Assembly: GCA_902478365.1 (NCBI GenBank) | Contig: CABSKX010000026.1 | Location: 1-27,540, forward strand | Origin: an uncultured Collinsella sp. | GTDB lineage: Bacteria > Actinomycetota > Coriobacteriia > Coriobacteriales > Coriobacteriaceae | Length of the DNA: 27,540 bases | Direction of reading: 5' to 3' | Program-made: the position numbers and the translations under genes | Part shown: in pieces, positions 1 through 6,364 of the stretch | Position numbering within the stretch: position 1 is the stretch's first letter | How the letters are laid out: each line of letters opens with the position of its first letter | The notes under the pieces: generated by a model | What the model saw: the letters and a program-made list of their open reading frames with translations, nothing else | Database searches by the model: none | Told to the model about the DNA's origin: nothing

Positions 1-16
1 GGACTGTAGAGCAGGA
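1..16 (-). repeat. Interspersed repeat core, copy A (cut by window edge)
   Basis: Read on the minus strand this is TCCTGCTCTACAGTCC, identical to positions 4729-4744 on the plus strand and, except for its first base, to 22742-22757. Upstream of it on the minus strand (about 58-20) is a GC-rich stretch resembling the sequence before the other copies. The rest of the element lies outside the window. Function unknown. Confidence 0.6.
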
Positions 17-154
17 AAGTTCATATGCGCCGCCCGGCTCCCGCCGCTCTCGGGGGCATCTCTCATGCAAAAACTGTCGTTGGGTAAAGTCCGAGGTCAG
101 CGGCGTTTTATACCGAGAATTTCAAAAAAGTTGAAAATTCATTACATGTTTGCG

Positions 155-183
155 TTGACTTTAGGTAACTAAAGTTTCATACT
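155..183 (+). promoter_or_regulatory. cstA leader promoter with palindromic operator candidate in the spacer
   Basis: TTGACT (155-160) and CATACT (178-183) are separated by 17 bp and look like a sigma-70 type -35/-10 pair. An exact palindrome, ACTTTAG-gtaa-CTAAAGT (158-175), fills the spacer and touches the -35 box. A repressor bound there would block RNA polymerase. The regulator is not identifiable from the window. Transcription would start near 190. Confidence 0.6.
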
Positions 184-201
184 CCTTTTCAACCACTGGG
201 G

Positions 202-230
202 GATGTGAACACGCACGGATCGTTCACATC
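202..230 (+). other. Perfect 9-bp inverted repeat at the start of the cstA leader
   Basis: GATGTGAAC (202-210) and GTTCACATC (222-230) are exact inverted repeats separated by 11 nt. They lie just downstream of the predicted transcription start, so they could form a 5' hairpin in the RNA or act as a DNA operator. The TGTGA/TCACA halves are too far apart for a normal Crp-type site. Confidence 0.5.
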
Positions 231-254
231 ATGATTGAAGAGGATTTCTTAGAC

Positions 255-299
255 ATGTTCACGCATCAGCTAAACATTATCAGCGTAGTAATTATCTGA
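255..299 (+). CDS. Putative leader peptide upstream of cstA, Ile/Val-rich (14 aa)
   Basis: The short frame reads MFTHQLNIISVVII and then TGA. Four of 14 residues are Ile and two are Val, clustered directly before the stop. A purine-rich GAAGAGGA (237-244) lies about 10 nt upstream of the ATG. An in-frame ATG at 231 would give 22 residues but has no clear ribosome-binding site. The stop codon sits inside a predicted hairpin arm, and a strong intrinsic terminator follows about 50 nt later. This layout resembles attenuator peptides of branched-chain amino acid operons. Expression and function are inferred. Confidence 0.45.
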   Translation: MFTHQLNIISVVII

Positions 300-347
300 T
301 GCGGGTTAGCACATACAGCTAGCCCGTACGATAACGGGCGGCTGATG
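263..347 (+). promoter_or_regulatory. Mutually exclusive hairpins in the cstA leader
   Basis: GCATCAG (263-269), inside the leader ORF, can pair with CTGATGC (296-302), which overlaps the leader stop codon. The shifted CATCAGC (264-270) can instead pair with GCTGATG (341-347). GGGTTAGC (303-310) pairs with GCTAGCCC (318-325), and this competes with GCCCGT (322-327) pairing with ACGGGC (334-339). Such alternatives are typical of a regulated leader. I did not find a clean anti-terminator arm for the downstream terminator, so the switching route is unresolved. Confidence 0.45.
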
Positions 348-350
348 AAG

Positions 351-389
351 ATGAGGGCCGTCGAGCGCAACCGACGGCCCTCATTTTTT
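351..389 (+). terminator. Intrinsic terminator inside the cstA leader (attenuator)
   Basis: A perfect 13-bp stem (351-363 with 372-384) with an 8-nt loop is followed by six T residues. It lies 35 bp before the cstA start and downstream of the predicted promoter, so transcription of cstA must read through it. Confidence 0.8.
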
Positions 390-424
390 ATGTCTGGGAA
401 GTTCTTTTTAGAGGAGGAAATGTA

Positions 425-2314
425 ATGAACGGAGTTTTGCTCATGGTTGTGGCCGCGGCGGTGCTCGCCTGCGGCTATCTGGGCTATGGCCGATGGCTGG
501 CCAACAAGTGGGGCGTTGACAAAGAGGCCCTCACGCCGGCCAAGCGCATGAAAGACGGCAACAGCTTCTCGCCCGTCTCCGCCTTCACCGCGTTCTCGCA
601 CCAGTTCAGCTCGATCTGCGGTGCCGGCCCTGTTACGGGTACGATCGTCGCTATGGCCTTCGGCTGGCTTCCCGTCGTGCTCTGGGTCCTCGTCGGCGGC
701 ATCTTCTTTGGCGCCGTCCACGACTTTGGCGCCCTGTACGCCTCGATGAAGAACAACGGCAAGTCCCTGGCCCAGCTCATCGAGAAGTACATCGGCAAGA
801 CCGGCCGTCGCCTGTTCCTGCTGTTCTGCTGGCTGTTCTGCATCATCGTCATCGCCGCTTTCACCGACATGGTCTGCAAGACGTTCATGTTCACCCCGGC
901 CGTTGACGCTTCTGGTGCTGCTACCGGTGCCATCGACTTCACCAAGTCCTATGCCGCTGGCTGCGCTGGCACCATCTCCATCCTGTTCACCTTCGTCGCC
1001 ATGGCCTTTGGTTGGGCCCAGAAGAAGTTCAACCTCACCGGCGCTGCCGAGTTCGTCACCGGCGTGGTACTCATGGCCCTCATGTTCGCCGTCGGCATGC
1101 AGTTCCCGGTCTACCTGGACAAGTTCCAGTGGTTCGCCGTCGTCATGGTCTACCTGGTCTTTGCCGGTGCCATGCCCATCCAGATGCTCAAGACCCCTCG
1201 CGACTACCTCACTTCCATCATGATGATCGTCATGATCGTCTGCGCTGTCCTCGGTATCGTCGTCCTGGGCGCTAACGGCCAGGCCACCATCACCGCTCCG
1301 GTCTTCACCGGCTTTAGCAATGCCTCGGGCATGATGTTCCCGGTCCTGTTTGTCTCCGTTGCCTGCGGTGCTCTCTCCGGTTTCCACAGCCTCGTTTCTT
1401 CTGGTACCTCCTCCAAGCAGGTCGAGAAGGAGCAGGACGCCGTCAAGGTCGGTTACGGCGCCATGATCGTCGAGTCCTTCGTCGGCATCCTTGCCATCAT
1501 CGTCGCCGGCATCATGTTCTCCGACATGAACACCGCCGGTACCGGCGCCCTTAACGCCGGCGTCGCTTCCACCCCGTTCCAGATCTTCGCAGCTGGCATC
1601 TCCCGCGGTATGCAGGCCTTCGGCGTTGACGGCACGCTCGCAACCGTCTTCATGACCATGAACGTTTCCGCTCTGGCCCTGACCTCGCTCGATGCCGTCG
1701 CCCGCATCGCTCGCACCTCGTTCTCCGAGTTCTTTGCCCAGACCAACGACGCCCTGGCCATCGAGTCCAAGGCCGGCTACATGAAGGTCCTCGGTAACCC
1801 CTGGTTCGCCACGGTCGTTACCCTGCTTCCTGGCCTCGCCCTCGCCTTTGGCGGCTATGCCAACATCTGGCCGCTCTTTGGTGCTTCTAACCAGCTGCTC
1901 GGCGGTATGACCATGATCACCCTCGCCGTGTTCTGCAAGTGCACCGGCCGCAAGGGTTGGATGCTCTACGTGCCCGTTGTCTTCCTGCTCTGTTGCACCT
2001 TCACCTCGCTGGTCCAGAGCGCCATGGGCTGCATGACCGCCGTCCAGGCCTACGGCTTCTTCGGCACCATCCCGGCTACCGCCACCACGGCTGCCGTTTC
2101 CGTCGCCGCCACCAAGGGTCTGCAGCTCGTCTTCGCCGTCCTGCTGATGGTCCTGGGCCTCATCGTTGCCGTCAACTGCCTCAAGGAGTTCTTCGGCAAG
2201 GAGGCCGGTTCCATGCCCGACGAGGAGCCCGAGTGGTCCGAGATGGGCAAGGCCGAGTATGGCCGCACTGCTGCCGCCGAGGCTCCCGCCGACGCCGAGG
2301 CTGCCAAGGCCTAG
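425..2314 (+). CDS. cstA: CstA-family carbon starvation protein, peptide/pyruvate transporter (629 aa)
   Basis: This is a polytopic membrane protein that matches the CstA/BtsT family. Known members import pyruvate or small peptides, usually when carbon is scarce. The sequence shows the characteristic N-terminal block with SFSPVSAFTAFSHQFSSICG and GPVTGTIVAMAFGW (about residues 47-80), many hydrophobic helices along the whole length, and the conserved GASNQLLGGM stretch near residue 490. The C-terminus ends in a short hydrophilic Ala/Glu-rich tail. E. coli CstA is somewhat longer (about 700 aa). The start is supported by a strong GAGGAGG (411-417). The gene stands alone, between its own structured leader and a terminator. 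Family assignment is firm; the substrate (pyruvate, peptide or amino acid) is not settled by sequence. Confidence 0.93.
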   Translation: MNGVLLMVVAAAVLACGYLGYGRWLANKWGVDKEALTPAKRMKDGNSFSPVSAFTAFSHQFSSICGAGPVTGTIVAMAFGWLPVVLWVLVGGIFFGAVHDFGALYASMKNNGKSLAQLIEKYIGKTGRRLFLLFCWLFCIIVIAAFTDMVCKTFMFTPAVDASGAATGAIDFTKSYAAGCAGTISILFTFVAMAFGWAQKKFNLTGAAEFVTGVVLMALMFAVGMQFPVYLDKFQWFAVVMVYLVFAGAMPIQMLKTPRDYLTSIMMIVMIVCAVLGIVVLGANGQATITAPVFTGFSNASGMMFPVLFVSVACGALSGFHSLVSSGTSSKQVEKEQDAVKVGYGAMIVESFVGILAIIVAGIMFSDMNTAGTGALNAGVASTPFQIFAAGISRGMQAFGVDGTLATVFMTMNVSALALTSLDAVARIARTSFSEFFAQTNDALAIESKAGYMKVLGNPWFATVVTLLPGLALAFGGYANIWPLFGASNQLLGGMTMITLAVFCKCTGRKGWMLYVPVVFLLCCTFTSLVQSAMGCMTAVQAYGFFGTIPATATTAAVSVAATKGLQLVFAVLLMVLGLIVAVNCLKEFFGKEAGSMPDEEPEWSEMGKAEYGRTAAAEAPADAEAAKA

Positions 2315-2352
2315 TCAACTTGATGAGCTAACCGTTCCATCCATATGACTCG

Positions 2353-2393
2353 GAAAGACCGGGTCCGCAACGACGCGGGCTCGGTCTTTTTTC
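2353..2393 (+). terminator. Terminator of cstA
   Basis: AAGACCGGGTCCGC pairs with GCGGGCTCGGTCTT across a 6-nt loop with two weak positions, followed by a run of T residues. It lies about 40 bp after the cstA stop. Confidence 0.85.
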
Positions 2394-2460
2394 TTGCGGG
2401 AACGGGTGATGCAAAGGCGTCCTCGCAGATGTTTTGCGTGGATAGGCTCGCGCGATGTAC

Positions 2461-2476
2461 CATATAGACGTATATG
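2461..2476. promoter_or_regulatory. Palindrome upstream of the Toprim gene
   Basis: CATATAgacgTATATG has exact 6-bp arms and lies 22 bp before the GTG start of the next gene. It could be an operator or part of an AT-rich core promoter. No protein can be assigned. Confidence 0.35.
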
Positions 2477-2497
2477 TGTACATATGAAAGGGGCCCC

Positions 2498-4687
2498 GTG
2501 GCCAAGACGGTATATTCCGATAACCAAAATAATGTCGATGCCCTGGCTGAGCGTCTAAGCAGCCAGACGTCGCTTTCTGCCGAGCGCGCCAAGCTGGTTG
2601 CCTACGACCTGCTCTGCCGCAAGGCGCTTAAAATCAAGTCGAGCGCGCTGGCACAGATTTTCCGCTCCGTCGATAAGGAATGCGACACCAAGGCGATGCG
2701 CGACGAACTCATCGCGGCAAAAATCGTTACCAAGATCGAGGGCAGCGGCATTAACGGACGTCCGGCGTTCTATACCATTCATGCCGAGATAAGTGATGCC
2801 CAGGAGCAGCTTGCCGAGGTTGCCGAAGAGGCCGTCGAGGACGTTGTCGAGGTGCCCGCTTCGGTGGAAACGGCCCCGCGCGAGCATATCGATACCGACG
2901 AGCTGCTCGATGAGAGCGTCGTTCGCGCCTTTACGGCTAAGGCCGGTCGCGGCGGTTTTGGCGGGGGCGGCAAGCGCGATGCTCAGCGCCGTGCCCAGCA
3001 GGAGCGCTTCCGTCGCGCCGTTGCTCAAAGGGATGAGCTCGATACCGAGGCTGTCGAGACCAAGGTTGCTGCCGAGTCGCAGAAGCCCGCGCAGGAGCAA
3101 AAGCCCGTGGAGGCCCAAGAGCCCAAGCGTCGTCGCGGTGCTCACTTTAAGGCTGCGCAGCAGGATGTCGCGCATGAGGTTGAAGAGCCTCCCGAGGTTG
3201 CAGACGATGTTGAGGAGTCTGCCAAGAGGGCTCCGGGTTCGTGTCGTCCCGGCCGCGGTTTTGCGGGACGCGCGTATCCCGTAAAGCGTCAGGAGAAGGG
3301 CGAGCCGGCTTCGACCGCTCAGGCCGATAAGGCCGAACAAACCGAGAAAACCGTTGAGCCGGTGGCTTGCGAGCAGCAACCTTCCGAGTCGCAGCCTGCG
3401 GCCGACGCCGAGGTCAAAGCTCAGCAGTCCGCTGATAAGCAGGCAGGGGAGAGCGCTTCGAGCAAGCCTCGCCGTCGTCGTCACCGTGGCGGTCGTGGCT
3501 CGAATGCCGAGGCCGCGGCCGAGAAGGCGGCGACGCAAAGCAAGGATGCGAAGGTTGAGGCCCCGGTGGAGCAACCCAAGCGCCAGCCGGCGAAGGGGGA
3601 CAAGCCCGAACGTTCGCAAAAGAGCTCGTCCGCGCCAAAGCAAGAGCGCAAAGCTCAGGCAGATTCCAAGCGCAAATCCCAGGCGCAGCCCAAACCGACT
3701 GCAAACGATGCGGCCGCCCAGCAGCCTGAGCCGCCCGCTCATGGCGAGGTTTCGGCGTTTGCTCTGGCCCGTGTCCTGGGCAGGCAGCTGCTCAAGGTCG
3801 TTCCCACGCCTACGGCGCTCTCCAAGATTAAGGAGCAGCAGACTCAAATCGTTAAGGTCGAGGGCAAGGACGGCAATAAGGCTCCGCAGCGCACTCAGCA
3901 CAACGAGATGTCCAACCGCAAGATTGCCGAGGAGATTGCGATCATCCAGGCTTGGATAGAGCAGAATCGCGGCGCCGACACGCCGGTCGCTTCGCGTCGC
4001 CAGCGCGCCTACCAGATTTTTAACGATGAGAAGGCCTTTGACGGCAAGCATGGCGAGCGTCTGATTCGGCGTATGACCGAAAAGGGCATTAGCATGCAGG
4101 CAATCAAGGTTGCTCCCAACCGTCCTGTGCACTTTACGGGCTTCTTTACGCTGGGCGCCGACAAGCCGTTCATTATGGTCGAGAACCTGGACACCTATGA
4201 CGAGATCGTCAAGCTCCTGCGCGGCCGCAAGCACGCTAAGCTTTTTGGCACCAAGGTGGGTGGCGTGATCTTTGGCGGTGGCTGCAAGGCGAGCGTTTCG
4301 CACGCACTGGATGATTATCTGGCCGAGATCGGCTATCGCTTTAACTATGTCTACTACGTGGGCGATATCGACCGAGAGGGTGCGCGCATTGTCGAGCAGA
4401 CCCGTAATGCCAATGTTGTTGAGATTCGCCTGCATGCCGGTATGTATCGCGCCATGCTCGCCGAGCACAAGCGCCGCGTGAAGTCCGGCGGTGAGTGCGA
4501 GCCCGCGGCTGCCAACCAGGGTGTACCGCAGAACCTGGCGGCGACGATCAAGGATCTGCCCATGGTCACGCGCGTACAGTTCCGCAACGTGCTGCGTGAG
4601 GGCGGACGCATTCCGCAGGAGATTCTGATGACCGCCGACTATCGGGATGGCGACTCGGGAAGCTTCGACCGCATGCTTAACAACTAG
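2498..4687 (+). CDS. Large disordered protein with C-terminal JetD/DUF2220-like Toprim domain (729 aa)
   Basis: The chosen start is GTG at 2498, which has AAAGGGG a few bases upstream; an in-frame ATG at 2474 lacks a good site. Residues 1-95 look like a compact helical or winged-helix module ending in NGRPAFYTIHAEI. Residues of about 100-470 are low-complexity, rich in Ala, Glu, Gln, Lys and Pro, with basic patches such as RRRRHRGGRG that could bind nucleic acid. The last 250 residues are globular. They contain MVENLDTYDE (Glu562), GGVIFGGGCK and YVGDIDREG (Asp623, Asp625), the acidic pattern of Toprim metal sites as found in JetD, the nuclease subunit of the Wadjet anti-plasmid system. No JetA, JetB or JetC homologue is nearby, so calling this Wadjet would be wrong on present evidence. 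A DNA- or RNA-cleaving role is inferred from the fold only. Confidence 0.7.
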   Translation: MAKTVYSDNQNNVDALAERLSSQTSLSAERAKLVAYDLLCRKALKIKSSALAQIFRSVDKECDTKAMRDELIAAKIVTKIEGSGINGRPAFYTIHAEISDAQEQLAEVAEEAVEDVVEVPASVETAPREHIDTDELLDESVVRAFTAKAGRGGFGGGGKRDAQRRAQQERFRRAVAQRDELDTEAVETKVAAESQKPAQEQKPVEAQEPKRRRGAHFKAAQQDVAHEVEEPPEVADDVEESAKRAPGSCRPGRGFAGRAYPVKRQEKGEPASTAQADKAEQTEKTVEPVACEQQPSESQPAADAEVKAQQSADKQAGESASSKPRRRRHRGGRGSNAEAAAEKAATQSKDAKVEAPVEQPKRQPAKGDKPERSQKSSSAPKQERKAQADSKRKSQAQPKPTANDAAAQQPEPPAHGEVSAFALARVLGRQLLKVVPTPTALSKIKEQQTQIVKVEGKDGNKAPQRTQHNEMSNRKIAEEIAIIQAWIEQNRGADTPVASRRQRAYQIFNDEKAFDGKHGERLIRRMTEKGISMQAIKVAPNRPVHFTGFFTLGADKPFIMVENLDTYDEIVKLLRGRKHAKLFGTKVGGVIFGGGCKASVSHALDDYLAEIGYRFNYVYYVGDIDREGARIVEQTRNANVVEIRLHAGMYRAMLAEHKRRVKSGGECEPAAANQGVPQNLAATIKDLPMVTRVQFRNVLREGGRIPQEILMTADYRDGDSGSFDRMLNN

Positions 4688-4695
4688 ATTCCGCC

Positions 4696-4832
4696 GGCCC
4701 CGGGAGAGCGGGGACACCGGCTTAGGTTTCCTGCTCTACAGTCCTGCTCACGACGGAGGCCACATTAAGTGGCCTCCTGTTCGTGCGGAACTCGCGATAA
4801 ACCTAAGCCGGTGTCCCCGCTCTCCCGGGGCC
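4696..4832. repeat. 137-bp nested palindrome (34-bp perfect terminal arms)
   Basis: Positions 4696-4729 and 4799-4832 are exact inverted repeats of 34 bp. Between them lies the interspersed core CCTGCTCTACAGTCC (4730-4744) and an inner hairpin, GGAGGCCAC-attaa-GTGGCCTCC (4755-4777). The element begins 8 bp after the Toprim gene stop and may act as its terminator, although no clear T run follows the inner stem. The structure resembles a MITE or REP-like element; no flanking target duplication was seen. Confidence 0.75.
4725..4762 (+). repeat. Interspersed repeat core, copy B
   Basis: The run from AGGTTTCCTGC through CGACGGAGGCC matches copy C (22738-22773) almost base for base, with only a few substitutions and one one-base length difference. 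In both places the last bases form the start of a GC-rich hairpin. Confidence 0.65.
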
Positions 4833-4947
4833 TGTGGTTACTTGGTTGTTGCATGCGGCTCGCTTTTCGGAACAGGGCTGATAATTCTAGATGCAAGGCG
4901 CTCTTGGTCGTTATGGGCCTGGGGCGTCTGTCTTATATAGGTAGATT

Positions 4948-4971
4948 CCTTGCGGGTTCGAATCCCTCCGC
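4948..4971 (+). repeat. T-arm-like direct repeat, copy 1
   Basis: The 24 bp are identical to 5129-5152 and contain GGGTTCGAATCCCTCC, the T-loop and 3' part of a tRNA. The rest of a tRNA is not present around it. Confidence 0.65.
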
Positions 4972-5020
4972 TTGGCGGCGTTGGCTCGATTTTCTTAACG
5001 CGAGGAGCTCTCGGTCGATG

Positions 5021-5036
5021 TGGGACGGAGGGATTC
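5021..5036 (-). pseudogene. Fragment of tRNA-Gln 3' end
   Basis: TGGGACGGAGGGATTC is identical to 5212-5227, the 3' end of the intact tRNA-Gln, in the same orientation and 191 bp away. Only the acceptor and part of the T arm are present, so it cannot be a functional tRNA. An attachment-site scar is a plausible origin. Confidence 0.5.
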
Positions 5037-5128
5037 CGCGTCCGCCTGCCGGCGGCCGCGCCCCGCTGCGTCGCTTCGCTCCTTGCGTGCTGCGCTGGAA
5101 AACGCTTCGCGTTTCCTCAGCTCTGTAC

Positions 5129-5152
5129 CCTTGCGGGTTCGAATCCCTCCGC
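5129..5152 (+). repeat. T-arm-like direct repeat, copy 2
   Basis: Exact second copy of 4948-4971, 181 bp downstream. It lies just before the terminator of the oppositely oriented tRNA-Gln gene. Confidence 0.65.
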
Positions 5153-5161
5153 ATGCCCACG

Positions 5162-5197
5162 AAAAAGCGCTCCAGGTTCATAAGAGCCTGGAGCGCT
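5162..5197 (-). terminator. Terminator of tRNA-Gln
   Basis: On the minus strand AGCGCTCCAGG (5197-5187) pairs with CCTGGAGCGCT (5176-5166), an 11-bp perfect stem, followed by a T run at 5166-5162. It lies 14 bp after the tRNA 3' end. Confidence 0.85.
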
Positions 5198-5210
5198 ATG
5201 TTCTTTGGGG

Positions 5211-5282
5211 CTGGGACGGAGGGATTCGAACCCCCAACAGCCGGCACCAAAAACCGGAGTTCTACCGTTGAACTACGTCCCA
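5211..5282 (-). tRNA. tRNA-Gln (anticodon UUG)
   Basis: The minus strand folds as a cloverleaf. Acceptor TGGGACG pairs with CGTCCCA. The D arm is GTTCAACGGTAGAAC. The anticodon stem CCGGT/GCCGG carries the loop TTTTGGT with anticodon TTG. The T arm contains GGTTCGAATCC. The discriminator base is G, and CCA is not encoded. The gene has its own terminator downstream. Confidence 0.93.
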
Positions 5283-5320
5283 ATGTGTGGTGTTGCCCAA
5301 AAGCAACCCGTTTAGTTTAC

Positions 5321-6226
5321 CTAATCTGCGAGGGCATCGCAAACGCCATCGAGCAGGCGTACGGCGAGTGTCTGCGCATCACTTGCGGTGAAGGTTCCGT
5401 TGTAGCGCGTCATGCCCGTGAGCTCAATGCGGATGCGCGCGGGCTTTTGCTGCGCGGCGACATTGGCGGTGCGGATGCGCTGTGCAAGGTTGTGACACTC
5501 GGCAAGGGCGATCGTGGCGCGCGGCGCAGCATCTGCGGGCAGCTCATCGCTTGCAATCTCGAGCACCAGATCCACGTCGGTCGGAACCTCGGAATCGCAA
5601 AGCATCATGCCGCTGCTGTCGGTCGTCGCCGTGGCGATGTTCCACATGCGCGATGCAACGCTGCGTGCGATGGGGTCCTCACCGATGACGGCAATCTGGA
5701 AGCGCTCGAGCACGTTGGCGGCGCGGGCAAAACCGATGCGCGACTCGGCCTCGGTAACCGAGGGCTTGCCCTCCCACACGTGATGCAGGCGGTTGATATA
5801 GGCGTAGGTATCCTGGAACGCCATGCCATCGGCAAACAGGCCGACATTTTCTTGGAACTGCTGCAGAGCGGCCTCGGTGTGCGGGCCAAAATAGCCGTCG
5901 TCCTCACCGCAGGCAAAACCCAAAACGTTGAGCGCGCGCTGCAGGGCCTGAACGTCGGCGCCATGGAAATTGGGCATGCGCAGATAGAGCGTGCGGTCGC
6001 CCAGTTTATACGAGGCGTCTACCAGGGCGCTCCAACAGGGGATATCGACGGCGCAGCCAGCGGGAAGGCCACTGTCGAGCCTAAAGGTGCCAACAGCCTG
6101 CTCGGTGGTGGTGCCAAAGCGCTTGTCGGAGACCTCGGTGTCATCGATTGTATAGCCGAGCTGCAGAAGGCGGGACTGGACGTCCTCGACGGCTGCTCCC
6201 TGCATGCCCGTTGTAATAGGTTCCAT
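5321..6226 (-). CDS. Protein with two peptidoglycan-binding domains (301 aa)
   Basis: Residues of about 6-70 (GMQGAAVEDVQSRLLQLGY) and 85-150 (HGADVQALQRALNVLGF, then GYFGPHTEAALQQFQ) are two PG_binding_1 repeats, the three-helix modules that bind peptidoglycan. Residues 150-301 form another globular part that I cannot assign. It lacks the zinc-binding His/Glu pattern of amidase_3, the partner domain in CwlM-type proteins with the same start. There is no signal peptide or membrane segment at the N-terminus, which begins directly with the first repeat, so a cytoplasmic regulatory role as in CwlM is conceivable. AAAGGGG precedes the ATG by 7 nt. The gene follows the prenyl synthase gene by 138 bp on the same strand. 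Confidence 0.75.
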   Translation of the reverse strand: MEPITTGMQGAAVEDVQSRLLQLGYTIDDTEVSDKRFGTTTEQAVGTFRLDSGLPAGCAVDIPCWSALVDASYKLGDRTLYLRMPNFHGADVQALQRALNVLGFACGEDDGYFGPHTEAALQQFQENVGLFADGMAFQDTYAYINRLHHVWEGKPSVTEAESRIGFARAANVLERFQIAVIGEDPIARSVASRMWNIATATTDSSGMMLCDSEVPTDVDLVLEIASDELPADAAPRATIALAECHNLAQRIRTANVAAQQKPARIRIELTGMTRYNGTFTASDAQTLAVRLLDGVCDALAD

Positions 6227-6364
6227 GAACGAACCCCTTTCGGCGTACCATTCGTACTATTTGAGCGTGTGTCGGATAGACAACGCAAAGGGATGCATAA
6301 ACATGCACTCAACAGTGTAGCAAGTTGTACCCAAATACGCTGCTGACAGGTTTTATAACCCCCG

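Larger units (their letters stand above)
4833..5160. other. Intergenic stretch with tRNA-end fragments, no gene seen
   Basis: No convincing protein-coding frame is present. The stretch holds two direct 24-bp copies of a T-arm-like sequence (4948-4971, 5129-5152), one 16-bp copy of the tRNA-Gln 3' end (5021-5036) and a low-complexity GCTTCGC-type segment (5085-5118). It looks like debris from past integration or recombination at the adjacent tRNA gene. Confidence 0.5.

Noticed and set aside
202..230. Crp/Fnr-type operator (TGTGA...TCACA)
   Set aside because: The half-sites are separated by far more than the usual 6 bp, and the site lies downstream of the predicted transcription start; an RNA hairpin is as likely.
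266..1387. 373-aa open frame on the minus strand, rich in Asp, His, Gly and Glu
   Set aside because: It is antisense to cstA, has no family features, and its composition is what the complement of a GC-rich membrane-protein gene gives.
2498..4687. Wadjet (JetABCD) anti-plasmid system
   Set aside because: Only a JetD-like C-terminal domain is present; flanking genes are cstA and tRNA-Gln, with no SMC-like or kleisin-like genes.
2555..4717. 720-aa open frame on the minus strand, antisense to the Toprim gene
   Set aside because: The plus-strand frame has a Toprim motif set and a good start. The minus frame is Leu/Arg-rich with no domain and arises from codon bias.
4948..4971. Intact plus-strand tRNA gene
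   Set aside because: Only a T-arm-like sequence is present; no matching acceptor, D arm or anticodon arm could be found upstream, and the same holds for the copy at 5129-5152.
4769..6346. 525-aa plus-strand frame
   Set aside because: It runs through the palindrome, tRNA fragments and tRNA-Gln, and then antisense to the peptidoglycan-binding protein gene.
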